A DNA stretch of 64,000 nucleotides from Acinetobacter lwoffii (GCF_019048525.1 NZ_CP077369.1:1488001-1552000), one strand, 5' to 3'. Shown: positions 17,333-27,245, numbered from the stretch's first letter. Translations and numbers: made by a program. Notes: a model not told the origin generated them from the sequence alone.

Positions 17333-18123
17333 TGGATTATCAAACAATTATTGTCGAAGAAAAAAATGCAGTGGGCTACCTGACCTTTAACCGTCCAAAA
17401 CAGCTCAACAGCTTTAATGAAACCATGCATCAGGAAGTTTCCAAGGTCATCAAGGCCTGGGCTAAAGATAGCCAGATTCGTGCCGTGGTGATTTCAGCCG
17501 AAGGCCGCGGTTTCTGTGCCGGTCAGGATCTGAATGACCGTGTGGTCGATCCGAATGCCGATGCACCGGACTTAGGCCTGTCGATTGAAAAATATTACAA
17601 CCCTTTGATCAAGCTGATTACTGAAATGCCAAAACCGGTGATTTGTGCCGTGAATGGAGTAGCAGCAGGGGCAGGTGCCAATATTGCCCTGGCGTGTGAC
17701 ATTGTGGTGGCAGCAAAATCGGCTTCCTTTATTCAGGCCTTTTGCCGTCTTGGTTTGGTGCCAGATTCAGGCGGTACCTGGTTCCTACCGCGTCTGGTCG
17801 GCCGTGCTCAGGCGATGGGCCTAGCGATGCTCGGCGATAAAATTCCGGCTGAGCGTGCAGTACAACTGGGCATGATCTGGCAGGTGGTTGAAGATGAGCA
17901 ACTGCAAGCAGAAGCGAAAAAATTGGCGGAGCATCTGGCTCAGCAACCGACCTATGGTCTGTCCCTGATCAAAAAAGCCATTCATGCCGCAGCAGAAAAC
18001 AATTTGGATGAGCAGCTCATTCTGGAACGTGACCTGCAACGTCTGGCTGGACGTTCAAGCGATTATAAGGAAGGTGTACAAGCCTTTATGCAGAAGCGTA
18101 CCCCTGAATATAAAGGATGCTAA
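17332..18123 (+). CDS. paaG: Ring-1,2-epoxyphenylacetyl-CoA isomerase PaaG
   Basis: A 263-residue crotonase-fold isomerase that converts the epoxide to the oxepin, and also isomerises a double bond in later intermediates. It shows the PaaG pattern FCAGQDLNDR, in which Asp replaces the usual glutamates, together with GVAAGAGANIALACD and LVPDSGGTWFLPR. Its start overlaps the paaF stop and paaH begins three bases after its stop. Confidence 0.93.
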   Translation: MDYQTIIVEEKNAVGYLTFNRPKQLNSFNETMHQEVSKVIKAWAKDSQIRAVVISAEGRGFCAGQDLNDRVVDPNADAPDLGLSIEKYYNPLIKLITEMPKPVICAVNGVAAGAGANIALACDIVVAAKSASFIQAFCRLGLVPDSGGTWFLPRLVGRAQAMGLAMLGDKIPAERAVQLGMIWQVVEDEQLQAEAKKLAEHLAQQPTYGLSLIKKAIHAAAENNLDEQLILERDLQRLAGRSSDYKEGVQAFMQKRTPEYKGC

Positions 18124-18126
18124 ATC

Positions 18127-19680
18127 ATGCAACAGATCAATTTGGAACAAGTCAAAGTTGCTGTGGTCGGTGCTGGAACCATGGGGATTGGCATTGCACA
18201 ACTGGCAGCCATGCACGGGCATCCGACCTATGTGTTTGATCTCGATCGCAGCAAAGTTCAGAGTGCCTTGACTGCTTTAGAGGCGCAGCTGAGCAAGCGC
18301 GTACAAAATGGCAAAATGACCCAGCAATTGCTGGAGAGTACCTTCGCCAATCTGATTGTGGCAGAGGACATTCAGCAGCTTGCCGATGCGGGCTTAATTA
18401 TTGAAGCCATTGTTGAAAAGAAAGAAGTGAAGCAAAACCTGTTTCAACAGCTGGCTGCCATTTGCCCGGAACAGACGATTTTTGCGTCTAATACTTCTTC
18501 AATTTCCATTACCGCAATTGCCTCGGCGATTCCACATCCCGAGCGAGTGATTGGTCTGCATTTCTTTAATCCGGCGCCGGTGATGAAACTGGTCGAGATT
18601 ATCCGCGGACTGAAAACCTCAGCAGCGATTGCCGATGCAGTATTTGATCTGATGAAGGACTGGAACAAGGTTCCGGTGCGAGCCAAATCGACCCCCGGTT
18701 TTATCGTCAATCGTGTCGCACGACCTTATTATGCCGAGGCCTTTCGTGCCTTGCAGGAAAATGCCACCACCCCGGAACAGCTCGATTACATCATGCGCGA
18801 ATGTGGCCGTTTTGCCATGGGGCCGTGTGAACTTACAGATCTGATTGGGCAGGATGTGAATTTCTCGGTCACACAAAGTGTCTATCAGGAATTTTTCTAT
18901 GAGCCACGCTACCGCCCGTCCTTGATTCAAAAAGAACTGGTCGATGCCGGTTGTTATGGTCGCAAGTCCGGTCAGGGTTTTTATGATTACGCTCAGGCCA
19001 AGCCTGCACCTGTATATGAATTGCCAGTGTGTTATGCCAAGTCGCTGAATAAGCTCAAAGTCACAGTAAAAGGTGAATGGCTACATTCCTCAGTACTGAT
19101 TGAACGTTTAAAACAGGCCTCTCATGTAGAGCTGAGTTTTCAGGCAGCAGAACAGAATGAAATCCTGATTGGTGACCTTTCTCTGCGATTATCGCTTGGC
19201 GAATCAGTTGAACTTACCTATCCGCATGAGCCTGTGGTGTTGATGGACTGGCATTCAGATTGGACAAATGCTCAAGCGATTCCAGTCGTTGCATCACCGG
19301 CGTGTAGTGCTGAACAGTGCCAGGCAGTGGAGCTATTCCTCATAGGTATGGATATGATACCTATTTGGTCTAAGGATCATCCCGGTCTTTATGTTATACG
19401 TAGTATTGCCATGTTGGTGAATGAAGCCTGTGAAGCGGTACTGCATGATATCGCATCAGAACAAGATATTGATTCTGCTATGAAATATGGCGTGAATTAT
19501 CCTTGTGGTCCATTCGAATGGGCAGATAAAATTGGATATTACACAATTTTACAAATTTTAGAAAATATGTATCGTATTTATGGTGAAGACCGCTATGGAA
19601 CTAGTATATATTTAGCAAAGAAAGCGGTGCAGGGACATGCACAGAAAACTCAGCAGCAACCATTACGCGTTGCTGGCTAA
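18127..19680 (+). CDS. paaH: 3-hydroxyadipyl-CoA dehydrogenase PaaH
   Basis: NAD-dependent 3-hydroxyacyl-CoA dehydrogenase of 517 residues. The Rossmann nucleotide site is VVGAGTMGIGIAQLAA (residues about 10-25), followed by HFFNPAPVMKLVEI and the helical domain TPGFIVNRVARPYY. A second C-terminal 3HCDH domain follows (SIAMLVNEACEAVL, GVNYPCGPFEWAD), as expected for the long bacterial form. Bases from about 19340 to 19620 look more AT-rich and use ATA and TTA codons more than the earlier part of the gene. Confidence 0.93.
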   Translation: MQQINLEQVKVAVVGAGTMGIGIAQLAAMHGHPTYVFDLDRSKVQSALTALEAQLSKRVQNGKMTQQLLESTFANLIVAEDIQQLADAGLIIEAIVEKKEVKQNLFQQLAAICPEQTIFASNTSSISITAIASAIPHPERVIGLHFFNPAPVMKLVEIIRGLKTSAAIADAVFDLMKDWNKVPVRAKSTPGFIVNRVARPYYAEAFRALQENATTPEQLDYIMRECGRFAMGPCELTDLIGQDVNFSVTQSVYQEFFYEPRYRPSLIQKELVDAGCYGRKSGQGFYDYAQAKPAPVYELPVCYAKSLNKLKVTVKGEWLHSSVLIERLKQASHVELSFQAAEQNEILIGDLSLRLSLGESVELTYPHEPVVLMDWHSDWTNAQAIPVVASPACSAEQCQAVELFLIGMDMIPIWSKDHPGLYVIRSIAMLVNEACEAVLHDIASEQDIDSAMKYGVNYPCGPFEWADKIGYYTILQILENMYRIYGEDRYGTSIYLAKKAVQGHAQKTQQQPLRVAG

Positions 19681-19691
19681 AAGGAAGAATC

Positions 19692-20903
19692 ATGGAACAG
19701 GTTTATATTTTTGATGGAATTCGCACCTCGATCGGACGCTATGCCGGTGGACTGAGCAGCATTCGTGCTGATGATCTGGCAGCGCTACCGATTCAATATC
19801 TGAAAGATCAGCATCCTGCCTTGCCATGGGCAGAACTGGATGAAGTGATCTTGGGCTGTGCCAATCAGGCCGGTGAAGATAACCGCAACGTGGCGCGTAT
19901 GGCTGCTTTACTCGCAGGGTTGCCTGAATCTGTTCCAGCGCTCACCGTGAACCGCTTATGTGCTTCAGGTCTGGATGCCATTGGACTGGGAGCCCGTGCC
20001 ATCAAATCGGGTGAAGCACAATTTGTTTTGGCGGGTGGCGTAGAATCCATGAGCCGAGCGCCTTTCGTGCAATCCAAACCTACGACTGCCTTTAGCCGTA
20101 CCCTTGAAATTTATGACACCACCATTGGCTGGCGTTTTATCAACCCAAAATTTAAAGCACAGTTTGGCGTTGACAGCATGCCGGAAACGGCCGAAAACGT
20201 CGCTGAAAAGTATCAGATTAGCCGTGCAGACCAGGACCTGTTTGCCTATCACAGCCAACAGAAAACCGCAGTAGCCCAGCAGAAGGGTATTTTTGCCGAA
20301 GAAATTCTGCCAGTCGAGGTTAAAGGTCCGAAGAAAAGCACTCTGACCATTTCCCAAGATGAGCATCCGCGCGCAGAGACGACGCTGGATAATCTGGCCG
20401 CCTTAAAAACCCCATTTCGTAAAGAAGGCGGCTCAGTCACCGCTGGCAATGCTTCGGGTGTTAATGACGGGGCGGCTTGCGTATTACTCGGCAATCAGCA
20501 GTTTGCTGAGCAGTATGGTTTGCGCCCGAAAGCTAAAGTGATTGGAATGGCCAGTGCCGGTGTGGAAGCCAAATATATGGGCATTGGGCCGGTGTCAGCA
20601 GTACATAAAGTCTTGAAACAAACTGGCCTGAGTCTGGAGCAGATGGATGTGATCGAGCTGAATGAAGCATTTGCAGCGCAATCGCTGGCTGTGATCCGTG
20701 AACTCGGCTTGCAAGACGATGATTCCAGAATCAACCCGAATGGCGGTGCCATCGCCTTGGGTCATCCGCTGGGTATGAGTGGCACCCGTTTGGTGATTAC
20801 CGCCATGAAAGAATTAAAACGTCGTAATGGTAAATATGCACTCTGCACCATGTGTGTGGGTGTTGGTCAAGGTGTTGCACTGGTTTTAGAAAATATGGAT
20901 TAA
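19692..20903 (+). CDS. paaJ: 3-oxoadipyl-CoA / 3-oxo-5,6-dehydrosuberyl-CoA thiolase PaaJ
   Basis: Thiolase II of 403 residues that cleaves both beta-keto acyl-CoA intermediates of the pathway, ending in succinyl-CoA and acetyl-CoA. The acyl-accepting Cys90 lies in [12 protein letters not shown], the active-site His in [10 protein letters not shown], and the second Cys in [15 protein letters not shown] is also present. AAGGAAGA precedes ATG 19692. It follows paaH by 11 bases; no paaI lies between them as it does in E. coli. Confidence 0.94.
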   Translation: MEQVYIFDGIRTSIGRYAGGLSSIRADDLAALPIQYLKDQHPALPWAELDEVILGCANQAGEDNRNVARMAALLAGLPESVPALTVNRLCASGLDAIGLGARAIKSGEAQFVLAGGVESMSRAPFVQSKPTTAFSRTLEIYDTTIGWRFINPKFKAQFGVDSMPETAENVAEKYQISRADQDLFAYHSQQKTAVAQQKGIFAEEILPVEVKGPKKSTLTISQDEHPRAETTLDNLAALKTPFRKEGGSVTAGNASGVNDGAACVLLGNQQFAEQYGLRPKAKVIGMASAGVEAKYMGIGPVSAVHKVLKQTGLSLEQMDVIELNEAFAAQSLAVIRELGLQDDDSRINPNGGAIALGHPLGMSGTRLVITAMKELKRRNGKYALCTMCVGVGQGVALVLENMD

Positions 20904-20963
20904 ACACATCATTCAATCAATGAATTAAACCGTGGTCAGGAAGACTGCGTCAGGAGTAAGAAT

Positions 20964-22256
20964 ATGAATAACAATGCAATGGAAAAAATTGAAAAAGTAT
21001 CAGTTGATGAGTTACGCAGTGTTCAGCTACAGCGTATGAAAAAGACGTTGCAACATGCTTATCAGAACAGTCCGGTTTATAAAAAGAAATTCGATGATGC
21101 TGGCGTGCATCCAGACGATTTTAACTCACTGGAAGACCTGGCGAAATTCCCGTTTACCACCAAACAGGATTTACGCGATAACTATCCGTTTGGTATGTTC
21201 GCTGTTCCACAGGAACAGATTGTACGTGTGCACGCATCTTCTGGCACCACCGGTCAGCCGACCGTAGTGGGTTATACCCAAAATGATATTAATGTCTGGT
21301 CAGACGTGGTGGCGCGTTCCCTGCGTGCAGCCGGCTTGAGCAGCAAAGATATCATCCAGGTGTCTTACGGTTATGGTCTGTTTACCGGTGGTTTAGGCGC
21401 GCATTATGGCGTTGAACGCTTGGGTGCAACCGTGATTCCAATGTCTGGCGGACAAACCGATAAACAGGCGCAACTGATTCATGACTTTAAACCGACAGCA
21501 CTGATGGTCACGCCATCTTACTGCCTGAACATTATTGAAGCGCTTGAGAAGAAATTTGGCACAGCCAAAAACTGTTCGATTAAAACCGGCGTCTTTGGTG
21601 CAGAGCCATGGACCAATGAAATGCGCAAGGAAATTGAAGAGCGTCTGGGCATTGATGCCCTAGATATTTATGGTCTGTCAGAAGTCATGGGACCGGGCGT
21701 GGCGATGGAATGTCTGGAATCTAAAGATGGCCCAACCATCTGGGAAGATCATTTCTATCCTGAAATTATCCATCCGGAAACTGGCGAAGTGCTGCCAGAT
21801 GGCGAACTGGGTGAACTGGTCTTTACCACCATTACTAAAGAAGGCATGCCGGTAATCCGTTACCGTACCCGTGACCTGACCCGTTTATTGCCAGGCACGG
21901 CACGCACCATGCGCCGTATGGACAAGATTGTCGGCCGTAGTGATGACATGATGATTATTCGTGGGGTCAATGTCTTCCCATCACAGATTGAAGAGCAGAT
22001 TTTACAGATCCAGCAACTGATTCCGAACTATCAGATCCAGATTTGCAAACAGGGACATCTGGATACATTGCATATCCGTACCGAAATGCGTAAAGATAGC
22101 AGTGACATTATGGCGCACCAGTTGGCAACTCAGCTGAAAAGCCAGATTAAAACCATGGTCGGAATCACCGTAAGTGTCGAAGTGTTGCCTGAAGGGAGTC
22201 TGCCACGCTCTGAAGGCAAGGCACAGCGCGTGTTTGATATCCGCAAGTCTGCATGA
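20964..22256 (+). CDS. paaK: Phenylacetate-CoA ligase PaaK
   Basis: AMP-forming ligase, 430 residues, that activates phenylacetate with CoA and ATP as the first pathway step. The phosphate loop is SSGTTGQPT (residues 92-100), with the later motifs YGLSEVMGPG and YRTRDLTRLLPG, and the C-terminal lid begins at RSDDMMIIRGVNVFP. AGGAG at 20951-20955 fits ATG 20964. It is the last catabolic gene before the paaX regulator. Confidence 0.95.
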   Translation: MNNNAMEKIEKVSVDELRSVQLQRMKKTLQHAYQNSPVYKKKFDDAGVHPDDFNSLEDLAKFPFTTKQDLRDNYPFGMFAVPQEQIVRVHASSGTTGQPTVVGYTQNDINVWSDVVARSLRAAGLSSKDIIQVSYGYGLFTGGLGAHYGVERLGATVIPMSGGQTDKQAQLIHDFKPTALMVTPSYCLNIIEALEKKFGTAKNCSIKTGVFGAEPWTNEMRKEIEERLGIDALDIYGLSEVMGPGVAMECLESKDGPTIWEDHFYPEIIHPETGEVLPDGELGELVFTTITKEGMPVIRYRTRDLTRLLPGTARTMRRMDKIVGRSDDMMIIRGVNVFPSQIEEQILQIQQLIPNYQIQICKQGHLDTLHIRTEMRKDSSDIMAHQLATQLKSQIKTMVGITVSVEVLPEGSLPRSEGKAQRVFDIRKSA

Positions 22257-22263
22257 AGTACTA

Positions 22264-22292
22264 TTGGATGATAGCCAAATGGTCTATCATCC
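22264..22292 (+). terminator. Inverted repeat between paaK and paaX
   Basis: TGGATGATAG and CTATCATCCA pair perfectly (10 bp) around a 9-nt loop, 7 bp after the paaK stop. No run of T follows, so it may reduce rather than end transcription into paaX, or stabilise the upstream mRNA. Confidence 0.5.
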
Positions 22293-22319
22293 AGTTTCTA
22301 TAAGGTAAAGTTAAACGCA

Positions 22320-23258
22320 ATGAATCCGAAATTAAAACAAATAATTGATGACTTTATTCAAACTGAAGCACTCAGCGGAACCTCATTAATCATGACCATC
22401 TTTGGTGACTGTATTTTTCACCGGGGTGGCATTATCAGTCTGGCCAGTCTAATTCAGCTCATGGATGTCTTCGGATTTAATGAACGATCGGTACGGACTG
22501 CCGTATTTCGTCTGGTCCAAAATGGCTGGCTGATGTCTGAGAAAATTGGTCGCACCAGTTATTATCGCGTAACCGAAAGCAGCCGCCAGCGTTTTATTAT
22601 GGCGGATCAAAAAATTTACAGTTTTCAGCATACCGAATGGGATCAGAAGTGGGATCTGGTGCTGCTCAGTTCAGTGGAACTGGAAAATAAACTGGTTCTG
22701 AAAAAAGAACTGGAATGGCTGGGCTTTGCCAATATCGCCACTAATGTCATGGCCTATCCGGGCTGTGATCACCAGAAACTGCAAAACCTGCTGCTGAACC
22801 TGAAAATGACCGACCAAGTCGTGGTGTTTAAGGCCGAAACCTTGCAGCTCTGGCAGGAATCCTATCCAACCGTGAAACGCATGGTTGCCACCAACTGGCC
22901 GGTGCAGGAACTGCATCAGCGCTATGAAAAATTTATTGCGGATTTCCGGGAATTCTTTCATCTGGTGGAACAGGAAGATGAGCTGGATCCGGTTCAGGCC
23001 TTTCAGTTGCGTATTTTGCTGATTCATCAATTCCGCCGGATTTTATTAAAAGATCCGAATCTGCCTTTTGAATTATTGCCATCCAACTGGCTTTCCCTGA
23101 ATGCCCGTAATCTGAGCAGTAATTTATATCAAACGGTGGTTGCGGCAGGGGATGAGTTCTTTATGGAGATCGCCCGAACTTCGGAAGGTTCGATGCCGCC
23201 GGTACATCCACAATTTTATAAACGTTTTGGCGGTTTGCGACTGGAAGCCGTTAGCTAA
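22320..23258 (+). CDS. paaX: Phenylacetate pathway repressor PaaX
   Basis: A 312-residue transcriptional repressor whose known inducer in the family is phenylacetyl-CoA. The N-terminal winged helix has the PaaX pattern (SLIMTIFGDCIFHRGG, FGFNERSVRTAVFRLVQNGW), followed by the central and C-terminal PaaX domains. ATG 22320 is used; upstream AAGGTAAAG is a moderate ribosome binding site. It is co-directional with the catabolic genes, so it may repress its own transcription. Confidence 0.95.
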   Translation: MNPKLKQIIDDFIQTEALSGTSLIMTIFGDCIFHRGGIISLASLIQLMDVFGFNERSVRTAVFRLVQNGWLMSEKIGRTSYYRVTESSRQRFIMADQKIYSFQHTEWDQKWDLVLLSSVELENKLVLKKELEWLGFANIATNVMAYPGCDHQKLQNLLLNLKMTDQVVVFKAETLQLWQESYPTVKRMVATNWPVQELHQRYEKFIADFREFFHLVEQEDELDPVQAFQLRILLIHQFRRILLKDPNLPFELLPSNWLSLNARNLSSNLYQTVVAAGDEFFMEIARTSEGSMPPVHPQFYKRFGGLRLEAVS

Positions 23259-23289
23259 TCTAATTCTGCATTTTTAAAGGAATAAAATA

Positions 23290-23898
23290 ATGCCGTGTTA
23301 TGCCATTGATGGGGTGATTCCTGTGGTCAGCCCTCACGCTTATGTGCATCCGCAAGCCGTTCTGATCGGGGATGTAGTGATTGAAGAGGGCGTATATATC
23401 GGGCCTTTCGCTACTTTAAGAGCCGACTTCGGCGGGATTCACATCCAGAAAAATGCCAATGTTCAAGATTCCTGTACCATCCATGGCTTTCCCGGTAGCG
23501 TCACGCTGGTCGAAGAGTATGGCCATATCGGACACGGCGCGATTTTACATGGCTGTATCATTCGTAAAAATGTACTGGTCGGCATGAACAGCGTGATTCT
23601 TGATGAAGCCGAGATTGGTGAAAATACCATTGTTGGTGCTAATAGTACGGTTAAAGCCAAGGCCCAAATTCCGGAAAATTCATTGGTACTCGGTAGTCCA
23701 GCACGGGTCATCCGTCCCCTGGACACCAAAGAAATTGCTTGGAAAAGCAAAGGGACACAAGAATATATTCAGCTGACAGAGCGCTGTCTTTCCTCAATGC
23801 AGGAGGTCAGTCCTTTAACAGAAGTCTCCAAAGACCGGCTCAGTTACAAAGCGTTTAAGGCAGATTATCAGATCAAGCAGAATAGCTTGAATGACTAA
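23290..23898 (+). CDS. paaY: PaaY, gamma-carbonic-anhydrase-like thioesterase
   Basis: A 202-residue left-handed beta-helix protein with hexapeptide repeats, for example VVIEEGVYIGPFATLRADFG and GHGAILHGCIIRKNVLVG. The His residues of the metal site are conserved (IHGF, GHIGHGAILHGC). PaaY is described as a thioesterase that clears dead-end CoA intermediates in the phenylacetate route. It starts 31 bp after the paaX stop with AAAGGA upstream. Since no paaI is present here, PaaY may be the only pathway thioesterase at this locus. Confidence 0.92.
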   Translation: MPCYAIDGVIPVVSPHAYVHPQAVLIGDVVIEEGVYIGPFATLRADFGGIHIQKNANVQDSCTIHGFPGSVTLVEEYGHIGHGAILHGCIIRKNVLVGMNSVILDEAEIGENTIVGANSTVKAKAQIPENSLVLGSPARVIRPLDTKEIAWKSKGTQEYIQLTERCLSSMQEVSPLTEVSKDRLSYKAFKADYQIKQNSLND

Positions 23899-24029
23899 GT
23901 TAAGAACATGATTCTATTAAATAGATGAATTCTGCATTTTAAAAACAGGAAGTAACTGAAACCAAATTCCAACTGCATTCCCTGACCGTCTATTTAGACT
24001 GAAATAAAACTGGTCTGGAAAGCATATAT

Positions 24030-24791
24030 ATGGAAAATAGGGAATTTAAAGATCATTTCTCCCAGCAGTCACAGGACTATGCTTTGTTTCGTCCGCATTA
24101 TCCGGATGCATTGGGAAAGCTATTGGCAGAGCTGTCACCAGGTACTAAATTGGCTGTAGATGTCGGCTGTGGTTCTGGACAGCTTTCAGAAGTTTTGGCG
24201 AATTACTTTGATCAGGTGCTTGCTATTGATGCGAGTGCTGAACAGCTTGCCCAAGCCAAACCGCATCCAAAAATTCAGTATGGTCAGGCACTCGCTGAAA
24301 AGATTCCGTGTGCTGACCAGAGTGTTGATCTGATTTCGGTGGCTCAAGCAGCGCATTGGCTCGATCTGGAAAAATTTTACGCAGAAGTTCGCCGGATTGC
24401 TAAACCCAATGCCATTCTGGCTTTAATTAGCTATGGCGTATTCAGTGTGGATGAGCCCCATCTGAATCATTATTTTAAGCATTTTTATGAAGTCACGCTT
24501 GCACCGTACTGGCCACCTGAACGTCGCCATGTAGATGAAGGATATAAAAATTTACCATTTCCATTTCAGGAAATTGCGACTCAGCCACCGGTATTGCAGG
24601 TTGAATGGAATTTTTATCAGTTAATTGGTTATATGAGTACTTGGTCAGCCGTGAAAGCAGCAACTCAAGCACTCGGACATAATCCATTAAATGTACTGGC
24701 AGATGCCTTATTGCCAGAATGGGAAGATCCAGAATTGCCCAGAGTCATTCGCTGGCCATTATCAGTGCGTGCGGGGCGTATAATCGTTTAA
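24030..24791 (+). CDS. Class I SAM-dependent methyltransferase
   Basis: A 253-residue protein with the SAM-binding motif I VDVGCGSGQ (residues 43-51) and an acidic strand end AIDASAEQLAQA. The motif-IV region is VDLISVAQAAHWLD. It belongs to the methyltransferase 11 type, in the loose group that includes trans-aconitate and small-molecule methyltransferases. The substrate cannot be told from sequence. Upstream is paaY (131-bp gap with its own likely promoter), so it is probably not part of the paa operon. Confidence 0.85.
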   Translation: MENREFKDHFSQQSQDYALFRPHYPDALGKLLAELSPGTKLAVDVGCGSGQLSEVLANYFDQVLAIDASAEQLAQAKPHPKIQYGQALAEKIPCADQSVDLISVAQAAHWLDLEKFYAEVRRIAKPNAILALISYGVFSVDEPHLNHYFKHFYEVTLAPYWPPERRHVDEGYKNLPFPFQEIATQPPVLQVEWNFYQLIGYMSTWSAVKAATQALGHNPLNVLADALLPEWEDPELPRVIRWPLSVRAGRIIV

Positions 24792-24851
24792 AAAAATATT
24801 AGAGCTAGAATCTGTTTATTGAACAATGAATTGAATATTCACGGCTCAGAA

Positions 24852-25661
24852 TTATCGCCCTAGAATCATTTCCAGCACAAATTTAGAACCAATAAAACCC
24901 AGTGCCAGCAAGCCAAAACCGAGTAGGGTAAAGCGCACAGCTTTTTGGCCACGCCAGCCAAACTTCCAGTGTCCAATTAATAGTGAACCGTAAACAAGCC
25001 AGGAAATGATACTGAACGCCGTTTTATGTGCCAGATGCTGAGCAAAGAAATTGTCGATAGTAAAAAAGCCAAAGCCCAAAGCGAGGGTAAGTAAAACAAA
25101 ACCGGTCATCAGCATATCAAACAGCAATGATTCCATGTCTTGATAAGAGGGTAGCAAACTGACCCAAACGCGGCGTTTTTGCTTCTTTTTCAGCTCACGA
25201 TCCTGAAAGCGTAAAATTACGGCCTGAATAGTCGCCATGAGCAATACCGCATAAGCAGACAAAGACAGGATAATATGAATATCCAGACCCAAAGAGTTTT
25301 GTGTGATGATTTTTGCAGGCTGAGTAAACGCAAAGCCAAGAATTAATCCGGTCGCAGCCACCGGAATCCCGATCAGGTTCAGGGCAATAATTGGACGATA
25401 AGTACTGTAAATAATGCTGAGTAACAGCATCAGACCAGAGGTAAAGGAAAACAGGGCAAAGACATCATAATTGATGCCCAGCGGGGTATGCATATCGCCA
25501 TATAAAACCAGCGCATGCAAGCCCAGTCCAAGCAGTGCGGTTAGCGAGACAAACCATTGATTAGGAGCACGTTTAGACATTAAATGAATGAACAGATACC
25601 AGAAGGAAGCGGTGTAAGCGACTAATGCTAAGATCGTATAAACCAAGGGGAGGCTAACCAT
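24852..25661 (-). CDS. ypjD: Cytochrome c assembly-type membrane protein (YpjD/CcsA-like)
   Basis: A 269-residue inner-membrane protein with about eight helices of the CcsA/CcmC/HemX-like family. Conserved-looking segments are DIHIILSLSAYAVL and the C-terminal HLAHKTAFSIISWLVYGSLL, where the histidines fit haem-related sites. Its place beside and divergent from ffh matches YpjD of E. coli, which is a neighbour of ffh. The function of YpjD is not settled; recent work links that region to magnesium or cobalt transport. The gene symbol is by synteny. Confidence 0.8.
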   Translation of the reverse strand: MVSLPLVYTILALVAYTASFWYLFIHLMSKRAPNQWFVSLTALLGLGLHALVLYGDMHTPLGINYDVFALFSFTSGLMLLLSIIYSTYRPIIALNLIGIPVAATGLILGFAFTQPAKIITQNSLGLDIHIILSLSAYAVLLMATIQAVILRFQDRELKKKQKRRVWVSLLPSYQDMESLLFDMLMTGFVLLTLALGFGFFTIDNFFAQHLAHKTAFSIISWLVYGSLLIGHWKFGWRGQKAVRFTLLGFGLLALGFIGSKFVLEMILGR

Positions 25662-25799
25662 GTCAAACCTTTTTAAGGGTGATGAATATTCATTTATATA
25701 AATTCGCTGCGAACTACAGTATCCTATAGCATTCTATGCATAAATTTTCTATTTTAAGAAACAATTTTTTGCTCATGGCTATTTTAAGCGGATTTTGCA

Positions 25800-27206
25800 A
25801 TGTTTGATACCTTAACAGAACGACTCACGCAGAGTTTAAGAAATGTTACTGGCTCAGGGCAGCTAACCGAAGACAATATTAAAGATACGTTACGTGAAGT
25901 GCGTATGGCGCTTCTTGAGGCCGATGTTGCGTTACCTGTAACTCGTGAATTCATCGCGAAAGTTAAGGAAGAAGCATTAGGCCAGGAAGTGATGACTCAG
26001 TTATCTCCTGGGCAGGCTTTTGTCAAAATCGTTCATGACGAATTGACCAAAATGATGGGCGAGGCCAATGAAAGCCTCGACCTCACTGCAAAACCACCTG
26101 TGGTTGTCCTGCTGGCAGGCCTGCAGGGTGCAGGTAAAACAACAACTGCAGCGAAACTTGCACGCTTCTTACAAGAACGTCAAAAGAAAAAAGTCGCGAT
26201 GGTCTCTGCCGATGTGTATCGTCCGGCTGCGATCAAACAGCTACAGACTGTCGCGGGTGAAGTCGGTGCGATTTTCCTGGAATCTAGCGCAGACGAAAAA
26301 CCGATTACGATTGTGAATCGCGCGATTGAACAGGCAAAAATCCAGTTTGCCGATGTGCTGATTGTCGATACGGCAGGTCGTTTGCATATCGATGATGACA
26401 TGATGGGTGAAATCAAAGAGCTGCATGCAGCGATTAACCCGACTGAAACCCTGTTCGTGGTCGATGCCATGACCGGTCAGGATGCGGCAAACACCGCCAA
26501 AGCATTTAATGATGCCTTGCCTTTAACTGGTGTGATCCTGACCAAAACTGATGGTGATGCGCGCGGTGGTGCAGCGCTTTCAGTACGCGCGATTACCGGC
26601 AAGCCAATCAAATTCTTGGGTATGGGTGAGAAACTCGATGCCTTGGAGCCATTCCATCCTGAGCGTGTTGCACAGCGTATTCTCGGTATGGGTGATGTAC
26701 TTTCTTTGGTCGAAGAACTTGAACGCAAGGTCGACAAAGAAAAAGCCGAAAAAATGGCGAAAAAACTGCAAAAAGGCGGCAGCTTCAACTTTGAAGACAT
26801 GCTGATGCAGTTTGAGCAGATGAACAAGATGGGCGGCATGATGGGCTTCCTGGACAAACTTCCTGGCATGAGCAATGCCGGTCTGCAAGATGCGTTGGCG
26901 CAAGCCAATCCTGAAAAGCAGGTCAAGAAAATGGAAGCGATTATCCAGTCGATGACCCTGAAAGAGCGCCGTAATCCAGACTTGATGAACCCAAGCCGTA
27001 AAAAACGTATCGCAGCAGGTTGTGGTATGGAAGTGGCAGAAGTCAACAAGCTGATCAAGCAACATGCCCAAATGGCCAAGATGATGAAAAAATTTGCCAA
27101 TCCATCCGGTATGGCAAAAATGATGAAGTCATTTGGCGGTTTGCAGAAACAGTTTGGTGGCGGCGGTGGTATGGGTCCATTGTTCGGCGGCAACGACAAG
27201 AAATAA
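25800..27206 (+). CDS. ffh: Signal recognition particle protein Ffh
   Basis: GTPase subunit of SRP that, with 4.5S RNA, targets nascent membrane proteins to FtsY. The 468-residue protein has an N-terminal four-helix N domain, the G domain with P-loop GLQGAGKTTTAAKLA and DTAGRL, and TKTDGDARGG. The methionine-rich M domain runs from about residue 295 onward (many Met in EMEQMNKMGGMMGF-like runs). The C-terminus is Gly-rich. It is monocistronic with a strong terminator at 27217-27245. Confidence 0.97.
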   Translation: MFDTLTERLTQSLRNVTGSGQLTEDNIKDTLREVRMALLEADVALPVTREFIAKVKEEALGQEVMTQLSPGQAFVKIVHDELTKMMGEANESLDLTAKPPVVVLLAGLQGAGKTTTAAKLARFLQERQKKKVAMVSADVYRPAAIKQLQTVAGEVGAIFLESSADEKPITIVNRAIEQAKIQFADVLIVDTAGRLHIDDDMMGEIKELHAAINPTETLFVVDAMTGQDAANTAKAFNDALPLTGVILTKTDGDARGGAALSVRAITGKPIKFLGMGEKLDALEPFHPERVAQRILGMGDVLSLVEELERKVDKEKAEKMAKKLQKGGSFNFEDMLMQFEQMNKMGGMMGFLDKLPGMSNAGLQDALAQANPEKQVKKMEAIIQSMTLKERRNPDLMNPSRKKRIAAGCGMEVAEVNKLIKQHAQMAKMMKKFANPSGMAKMMKSFGGLQKQFGGGGGMGPLFGGNDKK

Positions 27207-27216
27207 GTTTTATTTT

Positions 27217-27245
27217 AAAAAAAGGCGCAATATGCGCCTTTTTTT
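27217..27245 (+). terminator. Terminator after ffh
   Basis: A 13-bp stem pairs AAAAAAAGGCGCA with TGCGCCTTTTTTT around ATA, 10 bp after the ffh stop. Confidence 0.92.
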
